DNA from: Cyanophora paradoxa
Lineage: Eukaryota; Glaucocystophyceae; Cyanophorales; Cyanophoraceae
Length of the DNA stretch: 64,000 bases
NCBI GenBank assembly: GCA_004431415.1
Contig: QPMI01000396.1
Coordinates: forward strand, 49,105-113,104
Reading direction: 5' to 3'
The notes beneath the pieces are model-generated. The model saw only the letters and a program-made list of their open reading frames with translations, was not told the DNA's origin and made no database searches. The position numbers and the translations under genes were made by a program. Positions within the stretch are counted from its first letter, which is position 1, and every line of letters starts with the position of its first letter. Below, one piece after another: positions 10,485-19,687 of the stretch.

Positions 10485-11504
10485 TTATGTGATACTTAGA
10501 AGTTCACCTGTGAAAAGTGTTCTACTTGAATAACTACCTGTGGAACCTGTGACAAGTGTTACATACTCACCAGCAGGAACATTGATAATTGCACTGAGAG
10601 TAAGAGGTTTGGTTGTGATAGTGGAATTAGCTTCTACTGAAATGTTAACTCCATTGGGTAAAAGATTATTTTTCAGAAAACTAAGACTTATTGCAGCACT
10701 TGTTGTTGAATTGGTATATGCTGTAAATCTATAATCACCTGCAACAGGAGCTGTAAACCTTCCATTAGTAACATCGAATGACCCTGTATTATTTATCAAA
10801 ACGGTTGTCCAATTGATCAGAGCGGCTGCACTTGTAGCAACATGAGTATATCCAAGTTGAACAGAAAATCGTGGCTGAGAAACATATTTTAAATAGCTTG
10901 AATTCAGAGTCAAACGATTGGCTTCCAGTGTTGCAAAAAGATCACTGTTACGTTTTAACAGCAGATTAACATCTGCTCCTGTATCTATTTCAGGAGTGAC
11001 CACCTTGGTTGATGCTGTTATTATTGATTCTGTGGAATTGGGAATACTAATTCCAGCATTTGCTGTTACCAATCCTGTAAATGTGCTTGTTCCTGTTATG
11101 CTTACTTGATTGGCTGTAAGGGTTCCATCAATCCTTGCCCCATCTCCAATATAAGCGCCTCCACTTCTTACTACAAGAGCTGAGTTATTGATGGTGTTGT
11201 CAAAGGTAACAATCTTTGGTGTGGTGAACCCTCCCACATCATCATAAATTGCTGAATCTGATACAATCTGACCTGATTGAACTTGGTTCTTGTTTGAGAC
11301 TATTAGACCTGTGGTTCTCACCTTGCCTGCATTTCGATCACATCGAATTTCTTTGCATCTGATCACAGAATGTTGAGAGAATGAATCGGCTCCTGTGGTC
11401 TCTGTGCAAATGAAACCTGGGGTAGCATCTGTTACTGTATGGTTGAGTTGATGCAATTTCGGCGCTGCATAACAGAAAACAGGAACAGCTATTTGTGTAG
11501 ACAT
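10485..11504 (-). CDS. Fibre protein C with C1q-like head, 339 aa
   Basis: The N-terminal half carries the shared module (CKEIRCDRNAGKVRTTGLIV, SGGAYIGDGARIDG), followed by a linker rich in Thr/Asn/Val (TANQVSITGTSTFTGLVTAN) typical of trimeric beta-rich shafts. Residues about 215-339 look like a C1q/TNF-type jelly roll: the stretch FDVTNGRFTAPVAGDYRF matches the C1q signature region. C1q heads are trimeric binding domains and are common in phage and giant-virus fibres. ATG 11502-11504; TATA-like ATAATATAAAGA lies just upstream. Probable receptor-binding fibre. Confidence 0.8.
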   Translation of the reverse strand: MSTQIAVPVFCYAAPKLHQLNHTVTDATPGFICTETTGADSFSQHSVIRCKEIRCDRNAGKVRTTGLIVSNKNQVQSGQIVSDSAIYDDVGGFTTPKIVTFDNTINNSALVVRSGGAYIGDGARIDGTLTANQVSITGTSTFTGLVTANAGISIPNSTESIITASTKVVTPEIDTGADVNLLLKRNSDLFATLEANRLTLNSSYLKYVSQPRFSVQLGYTHVATSAAALINWTTVLINNTGSFDVTNGRFTAPVAGDYRFTAYTNSTTSAAISLSFLKNNLLPNGVNISVEANSTITTKPLTLSAIINVPAGEYVTLVTGSTGSYSSRTLFTGELLSIT

Positions 11505-11526
11505 TCTTTATATTATACAAACAAAA

Positions 11527-12591
11527 TTATATAGCACTTACCAGGTAAACCAACAAGATGTGATTGCTTGGAAAGTCAATACTACCTAACATACAGTAAA
11601 TTTGAAGACTGTCTCCCATGGTGAGGGTAATAAGAGCTTCGTAGCACATCTGATTCCTGCTTGATTGACTTGCATATGAAAGAATCTGATTTGTATTGTT
11701 TCCGTTTATTCTTAGTCCAATCTGGGTCAAGGAGGCAGTTGCAGTATTGTCTTCCGTAATTGTAAAATAGACCCTATAAACTCCTGAAACAGGGGCTGTA
11801 AATGTTGCTGGATACAGTTTGTCAAAATGACCCTCATTATTCACAAGATATGTTCCAACTGGAAAAGGAAGTGTTGGGGTGCCGGAACTAACACTTGTTC
11901 CAAAAATCTGAGCGTTTGCTTGTTGTCCTGAAATACACATTCTTGGGCAATAGCTGCGTTTAAGACCACTGTTTGTTGGAAATGTGATTGCTTTCAGATC
12001 TGTTATTGTCTTTTCGAGAGTGAAAATGATATCTCCGTTTCGTTTATAATTCACATTTGCATCTGTCCCATTATCCATCTCAGGTGCATTAACTCTTGTA
12101 GTAGCTATTCGAGTAACATAGTTAACATCTCCTGAGAGACCACCATTAAAGGTCATCAAACCTGTGAATGAACTTGTCCCATTCACATTCAATTGATTTG
12201 CTGTAACAGTTCCTGCTACATTTGTCCCATCTCCAATGTAGGCACCACCACTCTTCACCACAAGAGCAGAAGTATTGCTTGTGTTACCAAAAGTAATTAT
12301 CTGTGCTGTGGTGAATCCACCCACATTATTATACACTGCTGAATCGGGAACTACTTGTCCTGCTTGAACTTGATTTTTATTCGAGATAATAATTCCTGTG
12401 GTTCTTATCTTGCCTCCATTTCGATCACATCGAATCTCTTTGACTCTGAGTATATTATTCTCTGTGAAAGACGTATTGCTTGAAGCTTCAGTGCATATAT
12501 TCCCGGGTGTAGAGTCGACTACTTCATGAGAGGTGCTGTGTAGTGATTTCGCGGCAAGTTCATAGTTTGGGATTTCTAAAAGGGAGGTCAT
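11527..12591 (-). CDS. Fibre protein D with C1q-like head, about 354 aa
   Basis: It is the closest paralogue of fibre C: the shared module is nearly the same (VKEIRCDRNGGKIRTTGIII, SGGAYIGDGTNVAG), then TANQLNVNGTSSFTGLMTF and a short helical linker. The C-terminal domain again has a C1q-like core (FTAPVSGVYRVYFTI) but is otherwise very different from C, so the head has diverged faster than the base. I chose ATG 12589-12591, preceded by AATTATAAAG; a longer in-frame start would overlap the upstream gene. Probable receptor-binding fibre. Confidence 0.78.
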   Translation of the reverse strand: MTSLLEIPNYELAAKSLHSTSHEVVDSTPGNICTEASSNTSFTENNILRVKEIRCDRNGGKIRTTGIIISNKNQVQAGQVVPDSAVYNNVGGFTTAQIITFGNTSNTSALVVKSGGAYIGDGTNVAGTVTANQLNVNGTSSFTGLMTFNGGLSGDVNYVTRIATTRVNAPEMDNGTDANVNYKRNGDIIFTLEKTITDLKAITFPTNSGLKRSYCPRMCISGQQANAQIFGTSVSSGTPTLPFPVGTYLVNNEGHFDKLYPATFTAPVSGVYRVYFTITEDNTATASLTQIGLRINGNNTNQILSYASQSSRNQMCYEALITLTMGDSLQIYCMLGSIDFPSNHILLVYLVSAI

Positions 12592-12610
12592 CTTTATAAT
12601 TACGAAATAG

Positions 12611-14335
12611 TTAAATTGCGACAGCAATGTAATGGATTGTTACAGTAATGCCTGGTCTGTCAAAAGAACTTAATGGAACTATTTCGAGCTCACACGTGAA
12701 ATAGCTACTGTAAACTTGTTTAAGCCTAACATACATGCGGTAGTAGTAGGCTGTCTCATTGTGTTGTATACCGGTTGTTACAATAGGAGGGTTAGCAAAG
12801 CTGGTGTTGAAATAAATAGTGAGATTAAACCTATGGTCAGGGTTTGCCCATAGATAAGGAGTAGTGTAAGCATACGTCCCTGCTTGAAGCTTTCCATTAA
12901 AATATGCATTGAATTGACTGGAAAGATCTGCCTCTGTAATACATCGACTGATGGTCGCATTATTTGAGGGGTTCATAGCATAGAAATTTCTTGCATAGGC
13001 ATTTCCACGAACAAGTAAGGTTTTATCAAAGTAATTCTGCGAATTGTGGAAGAACCATGTTTCTTCAAACATAGGTCCTGCTGGTTCTACAATCTGACCT
13101 GATCCTACATACATTGTGTTGTTGGCTCTGATGGTGTTGGCTGTAAAGGGATCAAGAGTTGGTCTATTGGTCAGGTCATTGTAGTTGCCCGAAAATAAAG
13201 CGGGTTTGTTATAGATATCTGTATTCCAATCATGAGTATGTGCAAAATCTGTAATATCTGCTTTGACATGAGTATGTGCAAAATCTGTAATCTCACTCTT
13301 TACATGGGTGTGTGCAAAATCTGTTATCTCTGATTTAACATGAGTGTGGGCGAAATCTGTTATCTGTGACTTTGTGTGAGTGTGTGCAAAATCTGTGATC
13401 TCAGATTTAAAATGAGTATGGGCGAAATTTGTAATATCTGCTCTGGTGTGGGTGTGAGCAAAATCTGTTATCTGTGCTTTTGTGTGAGTGTGTGCGAAAT
13501 CTGTGATCTCTGCTTTTGTGTGGGTATGTGCCCTGTTATTCAGATCAAGGAAGCTTCCCGAGAATGCTACTGGGTGCAGATTTGCAGCAGTAGGTTTGTT
13601 TAGAAGATCATTATAGTCTCCTGTGAAAGAGATGGTTTTCAGTTCACCCCTTCCTACATAATCAGAAGGTAGGTCAATCTTAATGGGCATAATAGCTGGA
13701 TCAATAGGAATCTCGTACTCAGCTCCTGGGTGAACCACAGGAAAGGTTTGATCACTTTCAGTGTGAACAAAAAAGTTGTCAGCAGTCACTGTTCCATCAA
13801 TAGTCCCTCCTGTCAAGGGCAGGTAATTCCCAGTCACAGCTAGACCTGCAATAACTAAAGCGAGCTCTGTTTGATCTACATAGTTTTGTGCTTGAAGGTA
13901 ATCCTCTGTGACCACTCTGGATATAGTGTCATTGTGAATGTTTTTTGCTGCTGCCCTTTGATTGATTTCTAAAAGTCCCTCCCCAACTCCACCATTATAG
14001 TTTGTTTTGATCCAAGATATTTCACATCTCTTGTAATCATCTCTAATTCCTATGAGAGCATTAGGTAACAATCTTTCTCGAGTGAATATTAATTTCGGTC
14101 TTGATGAATCTAAATCACTCACATCAGTAACATTAATTTGAATTGCTGCATCTTTATCATCATAGTTTGCTGGATCAGATGGAAGCGATAATATTAAACT
14201 ATCTGTCATTGGGATGTCATCAGCATAGTAACTGGTTAAATAGATACCTGGTTTGGTGTCCATCAACCCGAAGTTTCCGCCTGCTGCGATTATCTGCATC
14301 CGTGTAGGAGGTCTGATGAATAGCTCACCCTCCAT
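12611..14335 (-). CDS. Phage-tail-fibre-like shaft protein, 574 aa
   Basis: The N-terminal 160 residues form a globular base (GNFGLMDTKPGIYLTSYYAD). Then come the motifs known from caudovirus tail fibres, GDYNDLLNKPT and GNYNDLTNRPT, framing about ten tandem copies of a short unit with the core ITDFAHTH (roughly residues 265-380). Repeated His-x-His in such shafts often binds metal ions along a trimer axis. The C-terminal 150 residues (about 425-574) form a new beta-rich domain without a clear name. The protein shares the DW..IYNKP element with its neighbour 14380-15914. Finding these tail-fibre motifs in a tailless icosahedral virus is unusual. Confidence 0.8.
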   Translation of the reverse strand: MEGELFIRPPTRMQIIAAGGNFGLMDTKPGIYLTSYYADDIPMTDSLILSLPSDPANYDDKDAAIQINVTDVSDLDSSRPKLIFTRERLLPNALIGIRDDYKRCEISWIKTNYNGGVGEGLLEINQRAAAKNIHNDTISRVVTEDYLQAQNYVDQTELALVIAGLAVTGNYLPLTGGTIDGTVTADNFFVHTESDQTFPVVHPGAEYEIPIDPAIMPIKIDLPSDYVGRGELKTISFTGDYNDLLNKPTAANLHPVAFSGSFLDLNNRAHTHTKAEITDFAHTHTKAQITDFAHTHTRADITNFAHTHFKSEITDFAHTHTKSQITDFAHTHVKSEITDFAHTHVKSEITDFAHTHVKADITDFAHTHDWNTDIYNKPALFSGNYNDLTNRPTLDPFTANTIRANNTMYVGSGQIVEPAGPMFEETWFFHNSQNYFDKTLLVRGNAYARNFYAMNPSNNATISRCITEADLSSQFNAYFNGKLQAGTYAYTTPYLWANPDHRFNLTIYFNTSFANPPIVTTGIQHNETAYYYRMYVRLKQVYSSYFTCELEIVPLSSFDRPGITVTIHYIAVAI

Positions 14336-14379
14336 TGTGGTTCCTGCATCAATTCCTTTACGATTCAGGTAAAATTCAC

Positions 14380-15914
14380 TTAATCGTAATCTTTCTTCGA
14401 TGTTAATATTTGGTAGAGACTCACACCATTTATCCCATCATTCATAACATTACCTGCTGATGCAAAAGTAGGCTGTAAATCGATTTCGTCCCAATTATGC
14501 CTATGGTCTTCCGGCGGAAACTCAGGTGGAATTCCATCAATATCGCCCCAATCATGCCTGTGATCTTCAGGTGGATATTTCTCAGGTTTACCTAAGATCT
14601 CATCCCAGTCATGGTTGTGATCCTCTGGTGGATATCTCGCTGGTTTGTTGTTGATTTGTTCCCAGTCAAGGTACATCTCGAAAATCTCAGGTTGTAAACC
14701 ATCTGGCAATAATTCCTCATGGTGTTCATAAGGCTGCGCGTACTCAACAGCAGGAGGCTCGAGACCATCTGCTAAATATTCCTCATGGGTTCATAATTCT
14801 GTTCATACTCATACTCTTGTGGATCTAAACCGTCGGGTAAATACTCTTCCTCATTTGGGTCGTATTGATCATACTCATACTCTTGCGGGTCGAAACCGTC
14901 AGGTAAAAACTCTTCCTCATCTGGGACAAATTGGTAATCATCAAGCTCTAATATATCGATTTCAGGAGGTAAATACTGTTCATCTATTTGTTTTTTCGGT
15001 TCGAAGATAGGTTTATTGCGAACTTGCTCCCAACTGACAATATGTTGACCGAAAGGAACTGTCTCATCAGCAACTCGCTCTCGACCAGGTCCATCCGGGA
15101 TTGGCGGCTTTGGTAACCCTGGAAGAGGTGGTATAGGGACAATAGGTCCGAAGTAGTAGTTGAAAATGTTGATAACCTGCTCTTCGGTGCTAACCTTCTT
15201 ACCATCCTGATAAATATTAGTTCCATGAATATTTCTCCACTGCCTGGTGCGAAGCCCTAGGTCATATCTATCATGCAATGCTGGGAGCAGGTGCCTGTCA
15301 GCCTCAATCAAGATAGAGCCGAAGGTGCATCCAGGAATATCGAACCTGGTGGCTGGCTCGGTATCGATTTGATTTACATCAAACCCGAAAAGAAGATTTG
15401 CTTCTCGTGCATCGGTATATAGTAAATCCCAGGGGAACGGCTGAATTTGTGATGCAAGCACTGATATTGCAGCATCTTCGCCAAGGAGAATTCGCCCAGT
15501 GATGTGAGCTGCAGTTTTGTTTGCGACATCATTTGATTCATCAATTAGACGTAGAGCTGATGTGTGGACCCCTCTATCATTTTGTAGCCTAAATATCAAT
15601 CTACCGGAATCATACTTGGAGACTGTGCCTGAGGAGGCAATGCGAAGGTGTCGTGGCAACGCCCTGGACCCAATAATTTCAGCAACAAAGTTCTCAGTGG
15701 GACCAAGACAGAATCTCTGTGCAATATCCGGGGCACCAACGTGGGAGTTCCGCAGAATTAATGCAGCTGGTCGACTAAACTCGGTCCTGTGGATGTCACG
15801 ATCAGCATTGAAGTCTGCCAAGATGCTTCCGAAAACGCGAATATTTATGAGTCGATCATCAACGAAATCTGGAGATCTACGAAGTGGCACTGGCTTCTTC
15901 AAGATGTAGGACAT
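14380..15914 (-). CDS. Fibre base/shaft protein, about 511 aa, one frameshift
   Basis: Translation from ATG 15912-15914 (MSYILKKPVPLRRSPDF) gives a globular N-terminal region of about 270 residues, a Pro-rich hinge (PIVPIPPLPGLPKPPIPDG), and acidic repeats with the core EEYLPDGLDPQEYEY. The frame then stops at 14772, but the same repeat continues in another frame (HEELLPDGLQPEIF) to three PPEDHRHDWDEI-type shaft repeats ending at 14380. One extra C in the CCC near 14790 would join them, so this is one gene. The PPEDH.H.W..I..KP unit is a known phage-fibre shaft repeat type. A longer upstream start would run into the divergent lipase gene. Confidence 0.72.
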
Positions 15915-15936
15915 TTTATATAAGCCCCTTTTAAAA
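15915..15936. promoter_or_regulatory. 22-bp divergent promoter region
   Basis: Only 22 bp separate the start codons of the fibre base gene (minus) and the lipase gene (plus). The stretch contains TATATAAG, a TATA-like box that must serve one or both directions, or lie inside a longer promoter that overlaps coding sequence. Confidence 0.55.
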
Positions 15937-17421
15937 ATGAAGGTCATTCTCTCACTATCAGGTGGAGGTGCTCGTGGCATAGTCATTGCCCGAATTCTAC
16001 AGCGGATTGAGGCGATTACTGGGAAAGCAATACCACAGCTGTTTGATTTCTTTGCAGGCACCTCAACAGGGGCGATAATAGCGGCCGGTTTGGCTATTCC
16101 ATCAACTCCAGGCTCTGTTCTCGCTTACCGATATTCTGCAGGTGATATCTTGAGTCTATATCAAACGAACCTGCCAACAATATTTGCAAATCCAAGATCA
16201 CTGACAAGCTTGCTCTCAGGCAGCCGCTATGATGCAAACCCTCTGGAGTCGGTGCTCACAGACGTTGCCCAGGACTACACAATTGCAGAATCGACAAAAG
16301 ATGTATTAATAACAGCGTTTGATACAGTTCGGATGCAGCCCGTAGTTTTTACGAAGGATGGGCCATATTCAAGCACGCTGATTCGTGATGCAGTGAGAGC
16401 ATCTTCTGCAGCGCCTACATTCTTTCCACCGAAGGTTCTAGGGGACAAAAACCTTGTTGACGGGGCAATTGCCTGTTTGAATAATCCCTCAGTTGCTGCA
16501 CTCAGCCACGCCAGTAAAATTTACGATGCAGAAGATCCAATTGTTCTTGTGAGCATTAGCTGTGGTGAAGTCCAAGCCAGTGAGCAATTGACTGCAGGCT
16601 TTTCGAATTCGGAGACGTCAGGCTGGGGCGCCCTGGGCTGGATCCTATCCCTCTCAGGCAGCCCAATCATTTCTATGCTAATGGCTGGTAGCGAGCTGGA
16701 ATCGCACTTCCAAATGCAGGAACTGCTTCCAGTTGATGCGGATAGGAATCTAACAAGATACTGGCGTTTAAGTGTTCCGCTGCCAGCTGCAGTCATGAGC
16801 AAGCTTGATGATGCCTCCCCATCGAATATTTCTTATTTGATTTCCACAACAGATTTATGGCTGAAACAAATCGAAATAAATGCTAAAATAAATGCACTCT
16901 GCAGCTTTCTACTGGCAAACTATGACCTACTGAACGATGAGAGACTAATCATATCGTCTACTTTAACAGTTGAGCCGCCATTTGATGTCAACTGGTTTAT
17001 AATTCCAGATGCAAACATCATAAGCAACGACTTTGAGGAATTGCACCCACCTTCTCATGTGCGACCCAACTCAACAGGGTTCCAAGGTGGCACTCTACCT
17101 AATCCCTGGATCAGAGTCGAATTTCCAAAGCCTTTTGAGCTACATCAAATCATTATGTATGGGCCAGCCTTTGCTGCCGGAGTCCTATTTAATTTCAGCA
17201 TTCTGACCAACTTAGGATATGTCCAAGATGGGAGGCTTTTTGAAAATACGGTCCTAGCAAATGTGCTTGCTGCAAACCCATCTATGACAGGCTTCGATCT
17301 AATGCATAGTGACTCGCATTTGTTCACCCCACAGGTATATAACTATGTGCAAATTATAACAAACGAATTTATAAATGTGAATGCATTCCGGCTTGATTTC
17401 CGGGGACGTTACATTAATTAG
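15937..17421 (+). CDS. Patatin-like phospholipase with discoidin-like C-terminus, 494 aa
   Basis: The N-terminal domain has the full patatin signature: oxyanion loop SGGGARG (residues 8-14), nucleophile elbow GTSTG (about 41-45, Ser catalytic) and the Asp of VDGAI (about 174). Patatins hydrolyse acyl esters of membrane lipids. Residues about 335-494 look like an F5/8 type C (discoidin) carbohydrate- or lipid-binding fold, with WIRVEFPKPFELHQIIMYG as the typical first strand pair. No signal peptide is seen. Placed next to fibre and capsid genes, it may be a virion enzyme for crossing a host membrane or for egress; that role is inferred. ATG at 15937. Confidence 0.85.
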   Translation: MKVILSLSGGGARGIVIARILQRIEAITGKAIPQLFDFFAGTSTGAIIAAGLAIPSTPGSVLAYRYSAGDILSLYQTNLPTIFANPRSLTSLLSGSRYDANPLESVLTDVAQDYTIAESTKDVLITAFDTVRMQPVVFTKDGPYSSTLIRDAVRASSAAPTFFPPKVLGDKNLVDGAIACLNNPSVAALSHASKIYDAEDPIVLVSISCGEVQASEQLTAGFSNSETSGWGALGWILSLSGSPIISMLMAGSELESHFQMQELLPVDADRNLTRYWRLSVPLPAAVMSKLDDASPSNISYLISTTDLWLKQIEINAKINALCSFLLANYDLLNDERLIISSTLTVEPPFDVNWFIIPDANIISNDFEELHPPSHVRPNSTGFQGGTLPNPWIRVEFPKPFELHQIIMYGPAFAAGVLFNFSILTNLGYVQDGRLFENTVLANVLAANPSMTGFDLMHSDSHLFTPQVYNYVQIITNEFINVNAFRLDFRGRYIN

Positions 17422-17575
17422 GCGGCGGCATGAATGCCCAGGAAATCAGAGAGAGTCCAAGACGTGTTGGAATAGTTCTGCCAGATTTATCTTTCTCCCA
17501 AAATGGTGCTCCATTACGCCCTCCCAGTCGCCTCTTAATGTAATTCTCTCTTCGCTGATACCAAGTTTGGGCGCC

Positions 17576-17649
17576 GCCGAGGCTGTGCGGAGCCAAGAAG
17601 GCGAAAGCCAAGATGGGCATTCTTGCCCTTCGGGCTCCTTGCCTTCGGC
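17576..17649. terminator. GC-rich hairpin between convergent viral genes
   Basis: Outer arms GCCGAGGC / GCCTTCGGC and inner arms GGAGCC / GGCTCC flank a 38-nt loop. The same hairpin with a 5-nt loop occurs at 21153-21193. Two copies of CTTGTCTGCGAC follow. The position between the convergent stops at 17421 and 17683 suits a terminator or 3'-end processing signal; function is inferred. Confidence 0.55.
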
Positions 17650-17682
17650 TTGTCTGCGACCCTTCGGCTTGTCTGCGACTTT

Positions 17683-18602
17683 TCAAATCAGTTTGAACTG
17701 GAGCTCCCCAGACCATGGCAATCCATTCAGTAATACATCATCACCATCTCTGTCTACAATGCGCAGTCGCAAGGAAGTCAGCACAAGACGCTCTTCGATG
17801 GGGATCCATTCGCTTTGATGATCCTGATTTATATAAACGAATTTGCCAACGTCCTGACTCATTTGAATTCGAGCAAGCCCGTAGTTGCACATTGTTTTGG
17901 CCCCACGGCGAAGCTTTGAAGCAAATGGTCGAAGCTCTTCACAGACTAGGAATAGATACTGGTCGCTGTTCATGTCAATTATCTTTGGAAATTCGACAGC
18001 ATAACCAAGTGGCTCACTCCGCATTCTTTCGGTGAAATCCACGCCATATTCAGGGTGTGAAGGTGTTACTGGAATGCCAGCAACCTCGAGATATCGCTCA
18101 GCTGCAGTTACTGATCTTTGTCCTCCTTCAAACACGATAGGAGACAGCTGGAGGGGCTCATTTCGGTTCAGCCCTAGCAGATTCGATAGAGCTTTGAACT
18201 GGCAGGTTACTGTGCAGGAACGGTTGCAATAGGCAGACATCTTCAGTGTCTCTGGGTCCCGAAACAATTTGAAATATGCTATTACGATTCCCCCAGTTCA
18301 AACTTAAACGATAGGCCAAAGTTGTAAAGATCTGTTTCGCCCATATTTGCAGTAGTAATTATACCAGGCTCAAAAACTGCCAGATTTTCCGTCCAAATGT
18401 TGGGGAAGGTGATCGAAAGATACTCATCTCTAATGCTCGTGTAAAGGCTGTTTGCGAACTCACACTGGGTAAGTCGAACAGCAACTGGATTGATTATAGG
18501 TTCATTTATTTCTAGCACAAAGTTTGCCTCTGAATCGATTGGCCTTCTGTCTCTACTGTCAAAGCTGAGCCTGGCGCAGCGTCGATGCTTGTCTTCGACC
18601 AT
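17683..18602 (-). CDS. Penton-like minor capsid protein 1, frameshifted
   Basis: It lies in two frames: an N-terminal piece from ATG 18600-18602 to a stop at 18282 (FVLEINEPIINPVAVRLTQC, typical first jelly-roll strands) and a C-terminal piece from about 18290 to 17683 (EFPKIIDMNSDQYLFLVCEEL; then IPIEERLVLTSLRLRIVDRDG near the end). One extra G in the GGGGG near 18292-18296 joins them into about 305 residues, the usual size for the penton protein of polintons and related viruses. It is divergent from minor capsid 2, with 27 bp between start codons. Confidence 0.7.
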
Positions 18603-18629
18603 TTTTATTCTCTAACTGATATAAAAAAG
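18603..18629. promoter_or_regulatory. 27-bp divergent promoter between the two minor capsid genes
   Basis: The stretch between the start codons at 18602 (minus) and 18630 (plus) contains TGATATAAAAAAG, a TATA-like element 4-15 bp before the plus-strand ATG. Confidence 0.5.
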
Positions 18630-19585
18630 ATGCCGACGGACTACGTCTGCATTGCAAGCCACCAAGCGGATGAGCTGACATCCACCTCAAAATTTAAAGT
18701 AAGACTGCCTAAAGTTTATCAGGATGTAAAAGCCGTGCGCCTGGTATCTGCTGAGATCCCCAACACAATGAGCACAGTTGATGCACTCGATCCAGCAGAG
18801 GATTTAGTGTTTGACACGTATATATATTGGTGCAAATATGATCCTGCAAATGAGGGACCAGACCCACATCAGCCAGGTTTTGGAGCCTGGAATAACATTA
18901 CAATTCCACCTGGAAATTACGACGTCACCTCGCTTGTGACAAAGATAAACGAAAGGTTGACGGGGACTGGTATCACGTGCACGTATAATTCAGCAGTTAA
19001 ATCAATAGGGTTCACAGCTAGCTTCGAGTTCTTTATTGCTCTGATGTTGGCACCGAACCTGGGTGGCGGGAAATCAGAAACTACCAGGCTGTTGCTAGGG
19101 CTCAGCGAACTGCAAAGCTGCTAGGCTTGCGATCAATTCTACCGATTCGGTCTAAGGCTTTAACTGTCGATATTCAATATATAGAAGGCGCTTATGAACC
19201 CGATGTCACTCCCGATGATCATGTGCTACTTCGCATTCCTGAAATTGGTGACCTTGTCAGTATGCCCAATACTTCAATTCCTGGCTTTTTCTCAAAGCTC
19301 AGCATTCCCAGCGCCCTCCGTCCAGGCGAAACAGCCTACTATGATTCAACTGAAGCAACTCCTTTGTATAAGTATGTTTATTCAAAGCTGGACCTGTACT
19401 CTGTGACTATTGAGATATACGATTTTATGCAGCGAATCGCTGATTTAAATGGAGCTCCTGTGTCATTTATTCTCGAAATTCGTTATGGTCCTGACGAACC
19501 CAATGGTGATGTTGTTTACGAACTTGCAAAACTTCAGCTCCAGAAAAGGTCAAAGACATATCCTTGGATCAATTCGTCAAACTGA
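18630..19585 (+). CDS. Penton-like minor capsid protein 2, frameshifted
   Basis: From ATG 18630 the first frame encodes a jelly-roll-like N-terminus (KFKVRLPKVYQDVKAVRLVS, EIPNTM, then ITIPPGNYDVTSLVTKINER) and ends at 19124. The expected continuation (RTAKLLGLRS...LPIRSKALTVDIQYI) sits in another frame and runs to 19585. One missing base between about 19060 and 19125, for example in the GGG near 19070, explains the break. Total about 318 residues. Its arrangement resembles minor capsid 1, so the virus may have two different vertex or peripentonal proteins. Confidence 0.65.
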
Positions 19586-19591
19586 GCTAAG

Positions 19592-19640
19592 CTCGCGGCA
19601 CGCAAGCGAAGTCGCAGACAAGCAGCTCGGCTGCGCCCCT
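19592..19640. repeat. Intergenic GC-rich repeat with GTCGCAGACAAG
   Basis: The sequence between minor capsid 2 and the major capsid gene contains GTCGCAGACAAG (19611-19622), the reverse complement of the CTTGTCTGCGAC that follows the hairpin at 17576-17649. It belongs to the same dispersed family, in inverted orientation. Confidence 0.5.
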
Positions 19641-19687
19641 TGGCGAAGCGGCAGAATTATTTTCTTTCACTGCAATTATATAATTCG

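Noticed and set aside
14780-14800. Programmed ribosomal frameshift in the fibre base gene
   Set aside because: No canonical slippery heptamer is present, and other viral genes show the same kind of one-base loss in homopolymers, so an error or mutation is more likely.
14772-16061. Fibre base gene starting at 16061
   Set aside because: That longer frame would cover the first 125 bp of the lipase gene and its promoter; ATG 15912-15914 gives a sensible N-terminus and a divergent promoter.
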